DNA of 64,000 nucleotides, taken from positions 741,521 through 805,520 of the forward strand of contig NZ_JADNRL010000019.1 in NCBI RefSeq assembly GCF_015595025.1. Reading direction: 5' to 3'. The stretch comes from Halomonas sp. KAO. GTDB taxonomy: Bacteria > Pseudomonadota > Gammaproteobacteria > Pseudomonadales > Halomonadaceae. The notes beneath the pieces were generated by a model. The model saw only the letters and a list, made by a program, of their open reading frames with translations, ran no database searches and had not been told where the DNA came from. This document shows, one piece after another, positions 58,749-64,000 of this stretch. The number at the start of each line of letters is the position of its first letter. Within the stretch, counting starts at the first letter, position 1. A program made the translations under genes and the position numbers.

Positions 58749-59537
58749 TCAGTCGTCGCTGGGCGCCTCGCCGAACCACTTGGTGTAGATCTCGTCGTAG
58801 GTGCCATCTTCCTGCATCGCGGCCAGTGCCTCGTTGACCGGCTCTACCCACTCGCTGCCCTTGTGGAAGACGATGCCATACTGCTGCCCCTCGTAGAGGG
58901 GGCCGACCACCTTGGTACGCCCCTCGCCGCGGGTCTGGGCGAAGTAGCCGACGTTGGGCGCATCGTAGAAGGTGGCATCGACATTGCGGCCGAGCAGCGC
59001 CATGTACATGTCGGAAGTGCCCGGATAGGGCGTGATCTCGGCGCTGTCGCCCAGCTTTTCCTGGAGGAAGTCATAGCTGGTGGAGCCGATCTTGGTGGCC
59101 ACGGTCAGGCCTTCGAGATCCTCCAGGCTCTCCACCTCGTCGTTATCCGCACGCACCATGATGCGCAGGCCGGAGTCGTAGTAGGGATCGGAGAAGTCGA
59201 CGATCTCGGCGCGCTCTTCGGTGATGGTCACACCGGCGATGGCGATCTCCTGGCTGCCGGTCTGGATCGCCGGAATGATGCCGTTGAACTCCATGGTGGT
59301 CAGGTTGACCTCGAAGCCGGCGCGGTCGGCCACTTCATGGATGATATCCATATCGAAGCCGACCATCTCGCCGGTCTCGGTATCCAGCATCTCGAAGGGG
59401 ACGAAACTGGGGTCGGTGACCACGTTGACGGTGGCGTCCTGGGCCAGGGCGGAGCCGGCCAGACCACTGCCCAGGGCCAGGGCGCTGGCCATAAGGGTCT
59501 GTTTCAGGAAGGGTGAGGCCGTAGTGCTATTCTTCAT
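58749..59537 (-). CDS. glnH: Amino-acid ABC transporter substrate-binding protein (GlnH-like)
   Basis: 262 residues with signal peptide ([20 protein letters not shown]-type). The mature part follows Gln[43 protein letters not shown] and [11 protein letters not shown], then AVLHDTPN-like [16 protein letters not shown] 59537 after AGGGGAA is preferred; the longer frame to 59879 only overlaps erpA antisense. Glutamine specificity is likely but not proven. Confidence 0.9.
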   Translation of the reverse strand: MKNSTTASPFLKQTLMASALALGSGLAGSALAQDATVNVVTDPSFVPFEMLDTETGEMVGFDMDIIHEVADRAGFEVNLTTMEFNGIIPAIQTGSQEIAIAGVTITEERAEIVDFSDPYYDSGLRIMVRADNDEVESLEDLEGLTVATKIGSTSYDFLQEKLGDSAEITPYPGTSDMYMALLGRNVDATFYDAPNVGYFAQTRGEGRTKVVGPLYEGQQYGIVFHKGSEWVEPVNEALAAMQEDGTYDEIYTKWFGEAPSDD

Positions 59538-59591
59538 GGGGTTCCCCTGTTCTTGGGACTTTTCTGTGGGACTCGCCGTGTCAACCTTGGC

Positions 59592-59625
59592 GAGATTCCG
59601 ACAGAGCGTCAAGTTGGGGAATCTC
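59592..59625. promoter_or_regulatory. Inverted repeat upstream of glnH
   Basis: GAGATTCC (59592-59599) and GGAATCTC (59618-59625) form a perfect 8-bp inverted repeat with an 18-base gap, between the erpA stop and glnH. It may be an operator or a weak terminator. TTGACA and TTGACG -35-like boxes lie around it without a good -10. Confidence 0.4.
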
Positions 59626-59649
59626 ACGCTCCACACCAGCGGAGCGGTG

Positions 59650-60003
59650 TTACACCATGAAGGAGGCTCCACAGCCACAGGTGGTGCTGGCGTTGGGGTT
59701 CTGAACCATGAAGCGAGCGCCGGCCAGCCCCTCCTCGTAGTCGACGGTGGAGCCCACCAGATACTGGTAGGAGAGAGGGTCGACCACCAGCGCCACGTCA
59801 CCGAACGCAATGACGGTATCGTCGTCGGCGATGTCGTCGGCGAAGTCGAAGCCATACTGGAAGCCCGAGCAGCCGCCACCGGTGACGTAGACGCGTAGCT
59901 TCAGCTCGCTGTTGCCCTGTTCCGCGATCAGCGCGCGCAGCCGGGCCCGTGCGCTGTCGGACAGCATCAGAGGCGTGGGGACGAAGGATTCGGCTTCGCT
60001 CAT
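59650..60003 (-). CDS. erpA: Iron-sulfur cluster insertion protein ErpA
   Basis: A-type Fe-S carrier, 117 residues, with the three cluster cysteines Cys45 ([11 protein letters not shown]), Cys109 and Cys111 (CGCGASF). Delivers clusters to isoprenoid (IspG/H) and other enzymes. ATG 60003 has GGAG six bases upstream. It has its own promoter at 60037-60066. Confidence 0.97.
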   Translation of the reverse strand: MSEAESFVPTPLMLSDSARARLRALIAEQGNSELKLRVYVTGGGCSGFQYGFDFADDIADDDTVIAFGDVALVVDPLSYQYLVGSTVDYEEGLAGARFMVQNPNASTTCGCGASFMV

Positions 60004-60036
60004 GGTGGACTCCAGGGGATGGAAGTGTGACCGATC

Positions 60037-60066
60037 ATTATCCGCAAACCCCAGCAAAAGGGTCAA
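60037..60066 (-). promoter_or_regulatory. Promoter of erpA
   Basis: Minus strand TTGACC (60066-60061), 18-base spacer, GATAAT (60042-60037). The -35 overlaps the direct repeat that flanks the MITE-like element, so the element ends just upstream of the promoter. Confidence 0.7.
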
Positions 60067-60071
60067 CTTCT

Positions 60072-60260
60072 CAGGACTATCGCAGTTACCGGAGCCAAGG
60101 GGCGCTGGGGACAAGCCGAAGAGGAGGTCCTACGCCAGGGAAGGCGTCGGTAGCGCCCAGAGAAGGGTTCACAGCGCCTCCTCGTCGGTCCGGCGCTCCG
60201 GGGCTTGTCGCCAGATCAGCCCCGAGCTACCGAGCTGTCAAGTTATCTGCGATAGCTCTG
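60072..60260. mobile_element. MITE-like palindromic element, about 190 bp
   Basis: 14-base terminal inverted repeats (CAGGACTATCGCAG at 60072-60085; CTGCGATAGCTCTG at 60248-60261, 12 of 14 paired), nested inner repeats GGGGACAAGCC/GGCTTGTCGCC (60107-60117, 60202-60212), GAGGAGG/CCTCCTC (60121-60127, 60177-60183) and ACGCC/GGCGT (60132-60136, 60143-60147). It is flanked by a direct repeat GGTCAAC[T/C]TCT (60061-60071 and 60261-60271), a possible target duplication. No coding capacity. Confidence 0.7.
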
Positions 60261-60290
60261 GTCAACCTCTGCCGGGAAAGCGGGAAGGGA

Positions 60291-61325
60291 TCAGGGCATC
60301 AGCGCGGGGGCGGCAAGCCCGGCGTTCTCGTCGAAGCCGAACATCAGGTTGAGGTTGTGGATCGCCTGGCCCGAGGCGCCCTTGACGAGGTTGTCGATCA
60401 CCGAGAGCACGACCACGGTATCGCCGTCGCCGGGGCGGTGCAGGGCGAGTCGGCAGAGGTTGGCACCCTTGACGCTGCGGGTCTCCGGGTGGCTACCCGG
60501 CGGCATCACATCGACGAAGGGCTCGTTGGCGAAGCGTTGTTCGAACAGCCCCTGCAGGTCGTCGTGACTGCCGGTGAGGCGGCCGTAGAGGGTGGCGTGG
60601 ATACCGCGAATCATCGGCGTCAGATGGGGCACGAAGGTCAATCCTACCGCCCGGCCCGCGGCATCGCCCAGGCCCTGGCGGATTTCCGGCAGGTGGCGAT
60701 GGCCGCTGGCGCCGTAGGCCTTCATGGATTCGCTGGCCTCGGCCAGCAGCGAGGGCACCTTGGCGCCGCGGCCGGCACCGGTGACACCGGACTTGCAGTC
60801 GGCAATGATACGTTCCACATCGATCAGGCCGGCCTCAAGCAGCGGCAGCAGGCCGAGCTGGACGGCGGTGGGATAGCAGCCGGGTACGGCGATCAGGCGT
60901 GCCTCACGAATCCTGTCACGATTGACTTCGGGCAGGCCATACACCGCCTCGTCGAGCAGTGCCGGTGCTCCATGGGGCTGGCCATACCACTCGGCCCACT
61001 CCGTGGCATCACGCAGGCGGAAGTCGGCGGAAAGATCGATGACGCGAGTGCCCTGCTCGAGCAGCTCACCGGCCAGGGCGTGGGCCACGCCGTGGGGAGT
61101 GGCGAAGAACACGGCATCGCAGGCGCCGAGACGCTTCACATCGGGTTCGCTGAAGGTCAGGTCGTCATAGTGACCACGCAGATTGGGATAGAGATCGGTG
61201 ACGCACTGGCCCGCCTCGGAGCGTGAGGTAATGGCCTCGATCTCCACCTGGGGATGCTGGGCCAGCAGCCTGAGCAGTTCGACGCCGGTATACCCGGTGC
61301 CGCCGACGATTCCGACCTTGATCAC
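60291..61325 (-). CDS. argC: N-acetyl-gamma-glutamyl-phosphate reductase ArgC
   Basis: Third step of arginine biosynthesis, NADPH dependent. 344 residues, with [15 protein letters not shown] (nucleotide site) and the catalytic Cys150 in [20 protein letters not shown] 61325, divergent from the ClC gene. The MITE-like element follows its stop. Confidence 0.97.
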   Translation of the reverse strand: MIKVGIVGGTGYTGVELLRLLAQHPQVEIEAITSRSEAGQCVTDLYPNLRGHYDDLTFSEPDVKRLGACDAVFFATPHGVAHALAGELLEQGTRVIDLSADFRLRDATEWAEWYGQPHGAPALLDEAVYGLPEVNRDRIREARLIAVPGCYPTAVQLGLLPLLEAGLIDVERIIADCKSGVTGAGRGAKVPSLLAEASESMKAYGASGHRHLPEIRQGLGDAAGRAVGLTFVPHLTPMIRGIHATLYGRLTGSHDDLQGLFEQRFANEPFVDVMPPGSHPETRSVKGANLCRLALHRPGDGDTVVVLSVIDNLVKGASGQAIHNLNLMFGFDENAGLAAPALMP

Positions 61326-61433
61326 GTAAGCCTCCTTGGATTGATGGGTGCCGGGCTGTCAACGCCCCGCTGGGGTATGATACACAGGTGAAAGACCGGA
61401 AGGTTGTCACTCAGTCGTAAAGGAAACCACGAC

Positions 61434-63296
61434 GTGCCGCGTTTGCCACGCTTCAATGTCGGCCAAGGACTGGAGCGCTTTCGCCACCAGCTTGCCAATG
61501 TGGATGCCCTACCGCAACTCTGCGTCCTGGGCGTTGTGGCGGGAGTGCTGACCGGCGTGCTGATGGTGGGGTTTCGCAGTCTGCTGGAGCTGGGTGGACT
61601 GTGGCTCTTCCCCGCCGACAGTCCCGAGGCTTTCGAGCCCATTCCACCGGTGCTGCGCAGCCTGATGCCGCTGGGGGCGGCGCTGCTGATCGGGTTGTGG
61701 ATGTGGTCGATTCCCCCGGCTGGCCGTCAGGTGGGGGTCGTTCACGTGATCGACCGCCTGACCTACCATCAGGGACGCTTTCCGCTGCGTAACTGGCTGA
61801 CCCAATGGGTGGTAGGCCTGATCTCGGTGCTGGGGGGGCTCTCCGCCGGTCGCGAGGGGCCGGCCATTCACCTAGGGGCCGCCGCTTCCAGCGGCCTGGG
61901 CCAGCGCCTGCGACTGCCCCATAACAGCCTGCGTGTGCTGGTCGCCTGTGGTACGGCGGCCGGTATCGCCGCCTCCTTCAATACCCCGATTGCCGGTGTC
62001 ATCTTCGCCATGGAAGTGGTGATGATGGAGTACACCATCATCGGCTTCATGCCGGTGATCCTGGCCTCCACCATGGGCGCTGTGGTGGCTCAGATGGTCT
62101 ATGGCCCCGACCCTGCGATCTTCGTGCCCGACCTGCATCTCAACTCGCTGCTCGATCTGCCGTGGATCATCGTCAGTGCCCTTGTCATTGGCCTGCTCGC
62201 CGGCTTGTTCGTGAGGGTCTCGCGGCTGGGGGATCGCCTGGAGCCTCTGCCCATGGCGCTGCGCTTCCTGATGGCAGGCGGTGCCGTGGCCGTCGTGGCC
62301 TGGTGGTACCCCCAGGTACAGGGCATGGGCTACGACACACTGCAGGCCACTCTCAGCGGTTCGGTGGCGGTGGATGTGCTGATCGCCGTGGCGATCGGCA
62401 AGCTGTTGCTTACCGCCGGCACCGTGGCCTGCGGAATTCCGGTCAGCATCATCGGGCCGGTACTGGTGATCGGTGGGGCAGCCGGTGCGCTGTGTGGCAT
62501 GGCGGGCCACTGGCTTCTGCCCATCGAGGCATCCGACCCGGCGCTGTTCGCCATGCTGGGCATGGCGGCGATGATGGGGGCGGTACTGCAGGCGCCGCTG
62601 GCGGCGCTGATGGCGCTGCTCGAGCTGACTCACAACCCCAATATCATCCTCCCAGGCATGCTCGCGGTGGTGATCTCCTGCCTGACCGCGCGGCAGCTAT
62701 GCCGCTGTAGCGGCTTCTTCCTGAGCGTGAAGCGCCAGGGGCTGCACCCCCTTCAGCAGCCGTTGATGCAGGCGCTCTCGCGGGTCTCGGTACCGGCGGT
62801 GATGGATCGTCGGCTGGAGCGTACCCAGCGCATGGTGACCCATGAGAAGGCGCGGGCGCTGCTGAAATCGGAGCCGGTGTGGATCCTGATCGAGCGCTCC
62901 AGTGACGAGAAGCCGATACTGGCGCTCAAGGCCGCGGATCTGGCTCGCTGGCTCACTGTCCAGGAAGAGACCGCCCGGGAAGAGAAGGAGAATGCAGGTT
63001 CACCCCTCGAGGGCGAGGAGGCCGGCGATCGACAGGGTCGCAGGAAGGGAACACCGAAAGAGAGAAGCAGGGACAGGAGTGAACCACCCCTGGTGGATCT
63101 GCTGGAGATACCCGGCGAGCGCCTGGAGCTCGCCCCGATCGGGTTGCAGGCCACGCTCTCCGAGGCGTTCAACAAGCTCAACGACTCGATGCTCGATGCG
63201 CTCTATGTCGAGCATGGTCATCGGCCGAAGCAGAAGCGCATTTCCGGTATCATCACCCGCGGAGCCATCGAACGCTTCTATCGCGTCGGTGGCTGA
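61434..63296 (+). CDS. ClC-family chloride channel/antiporter with CBS domain
   Basis: 620 residues. About ten or more membrane helices with the ClC ion-path motifs GREGPAIHLGA (gating glutamate) and GIAASFNTPIAGVIFAMEV; the first GSGIP motif is less conserved. The C-terminal CBS pair is interrupted by a charged, low-complexity linker (about residues 511-549). GTG 61434 has AAAGGA upstream and is preferred to TTG 61404. Likely a chloride transporter. Confidence 0.88.
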   Translation: MPRLPRFNVGQGLERFRHQLANVDALPQLCVLGVVAGVLTGVLMVGFRSLLELGGLWLFPADSPEAFEPIPPVLRSLMPLGAALLIGLWMWSIPPAGRQVGVVHVIDRLTYHQGRFPLRNWLTQWVVGLISVLGGLSAGREGPAIHLGAAASSGLGQRLRLPHNSLRVLVACGTAAGIAASFNTPIAGVIFAMEVVMMEYTIIGFMPVILASTMGAVVAQMVYGPDPAIFVPDLHLNSLLDLPWIIVSALVIGLLAGLFVRVSRLGDRLEPLPMALRFLMAGGAVAVVAWWYPQVQGMGYDTLQATLSGSVAVDVLIAVAIGKLLLTAGTVACGIPVSIIGPVLVIGGAAGALCGMAGHWLLPIEASDPALFAMLGMAAMMGAVLQAPLAALMALLELTHNPNIILPGMLAVVISCLTARQLCRCSGFFLSVKRQGLHPLQQPLMQALSRVSVPAVMDRRLERTQRMVTHEKARALLKSEPVWILIERSSDEKPILALKAADLARWLTVQEETAREEKENAGSPLEGEEAGDRQGRRKGTPKERSRDRSEPPLVDLLEIPGERLELAPIGLQATLSEAFNKLNDSMLDALYVEHGHRPKQKRISGIITRGAIERFYRVGG

Positions 63297-63334
63297 CGCC
63301 ACCCATCACCTCATCGGTCTCGCAAGGAACTCCC

Positions 63335-63766
63335 ATGTATCTGTGGTTCAAGGCCCTGCATCTCATCGCCATGGTGACCTGGTTTGCCGCCATGTTCTAT
63401 CTGCCCCGGCTCTACGTCTACCACGCCAAGGCGCGTGACCGGGGGGAGCAGCAGGCAATCGATCACTTCCTGGTCATGGAGCGCAAGCTCTATCGCGGCA
63501 TCATGACCCCCTCCATGATTGCCGTGCTGCTGTTCGGCGGCATCATGCTGGTGCTCAACCCCGGCTGGCTGACTCAGGGGTGGATCCATGCCAAGCTGCT
63601 GCTGGTGGCACTGCTGGTCGGCTATCACCATGTCTGTTTGATCTATTTGAAGCAGTTTGCCGAGGCACGCTGCCGGCGTGGTCATGTCTTCTTTCGCTGG
63701 TTCAACGAGCTGCCGGTGATCGCCCTGCTGATCATCATCTTCCTGGCCGTGCTCAAGCCGTTCTGA
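63335..63766 (+). CDS. hemJ: Protoporphyrinogen oxidase HemJ
   Basis: 143-residue membrane protein of the UPF0093/HemJ family with four hydrophobic helices, His9 in KALHLIAMVTWF and Lys87 in IHAKLLLV, the conserved residues needed for activity. Converts protoporphyrinogen IX to protoporphyrin IX in heme synthesis. Stop overlaps the next ATG by one base. Confidence 0.92.
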   Translation: MYLWFKALHLIAMVTWFAAMFYLPRLYVYHAKARDRGEQQAIDHFLVMERKLYRGIMTPSMIAVLLFGGIMLVLNPGWLTQGWIHAKLLLVALLVGYHHVCLIYLKQFAEARCRRGHVFFRWFNELPVIALLIIIFLAVLKPF

Positions 63767-64000
63767 TGGCAGACAACGTGACACACGAACCCCATCTTCC
63801 GGTGGTGCTGGTACTGGCGGGTCATGACCCTACCGGCGGCGCGGGTCTGGTAGCCGACGCCGAGGCGGTGGCCGCCGGTGGCGGCTGGGCGCTTACCGTC
63901 CCCACGGCCCTGACCGTTCAGTCCTGTACGGATGTCTCCAGGGTGTTGCCTGCCGACCCCGATGTCATGCGGGCCAGTGTCGCTGCCCTCGATGAGTTCG
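63766..64000 (+). CDS. thiD: Hydroxymethylpyrimidine/phosphomethylpyrimidine kinase, ThiD-type (3' end outside window)
   Basis: First 78 residues only. Ribokinase-like start VVLVLAGHDPTGGAGLVADA, close to the ThiD pattern (AGxDPSGGAG) with Thr for Ser, followed by VPTALTVQSCTDV. Vitamin B1 synthesis. ATG 63766 overlaps the hemJ stop (TGATG), so it is translationally coupled. The remaining gene is beyond the window. Confidence 0.85.
   Translation, partial: MADNVTHEPHLPVVLVLAGHDPTGGAGLVADAEAVAAGGGWALTVPTALTVQSCTDVSRVLPADPDVMRASVAALDEF

Noticed and set aside
59538-59879. Long GlnH N-terminal extension
   Set aside because: It reads through erpA in another frame; the signal peptide starts at 59537.

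Overview
The window is a GC-rich, gene-dense stretch of core chromosome from a gammaproteobacterium. Protein families and gene order resemble the Halomonas/Pseudomonas side of the class. The order pyrE-crc-rph-yicC-gmk-rpoZ-spoT-ridA, then oxyR-recG, HU, rubB, ubiCA, phoBR, phoU-pstBACS, uvrD, a HexR-type regulator, glmS-glmU, the atp operon and parBA-rsmG-mnmG matches, as I remember it, the order along the last part of the Pseudomonas aeruginosa PAO1 chromosome, in compressed form. A Halomonadaceae origin is my inference; I saw no rRNA or other decisive marker. About 63 protein genes are supported, two of them cut by the window edges (rep on the left, a thiD-type kinase on the right). I saw no rRNA, tRNA, CRISPR array, prophage or complete insertion sequence.

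Layout. 1-5.2 kb: rep helicase, trmL, a YfaZ-type porin, pyrE, a Crc-like nuclease-fold protein and RNase PH. 5.3-11.8 kb: yicC, an MFS exporter, and the guanylate/(p)ppGpp cluster gmk-rpoZ-spoT with ridA and thpR. 11.8-20.2 kb: an SDR protein, oxyR-recG, a composite repeat element, yccS with a small partner, HU, and a rubredoxin-reductase-like flavoprotein. 20.2-30.6 kb: ubiquinone genes ubiC-ubiA and the phosphate regulon phoBR and pstS-pstCAB-phoU, with three Pho-box clusters, plus cysZ and a YciA-type thioesterase. 30.7-38.3 kb: orphan TRAP binding protein, uvrD, HexR-type regulator, a small unknown protein, a sodium symporter and a DUF72 protein. 38.3-45 kb: cell-wall precursor genes glmS-glmU with apbE and uppP, then mgtE. 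45-52.2 kb: the complete nine-gene F-type ATP synthase operon with a near-consensus promoter. 52.3-57.1 kb: parB-parA-rsmG-mnmG and a convincing chromosomal replication origin (about ten DnaA-box-like sites and an AT-rich tract), closed by a strong terminator. 57.2-64 kb: a GlnHPQ-type amino-acid importer, erpA, a MITE-like palindromic element, argC, a ClC channel, hemJ and the start of thiD.

How it fits together. Genes on the left of the origin mostly run away from it, with replication. The phosphate genes form one regulon: PhoB boxes lie before phoB, before pstS and between pstS and pstC. SpoT, guanylate kinase and the omega subunit form the usual stringent-response neighbourhood. GlmS, GlmU and UppP supply peptidoglycan precursors and lipid carrier. 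I found no clearly novel defence or metabolic system. The less explained parts are non-coding: two dispersed repeat families, a telomere-like heptamer tract ahead of atpE, the origin, and several start-codon or promoter-overlapping hairpins and palindromes.
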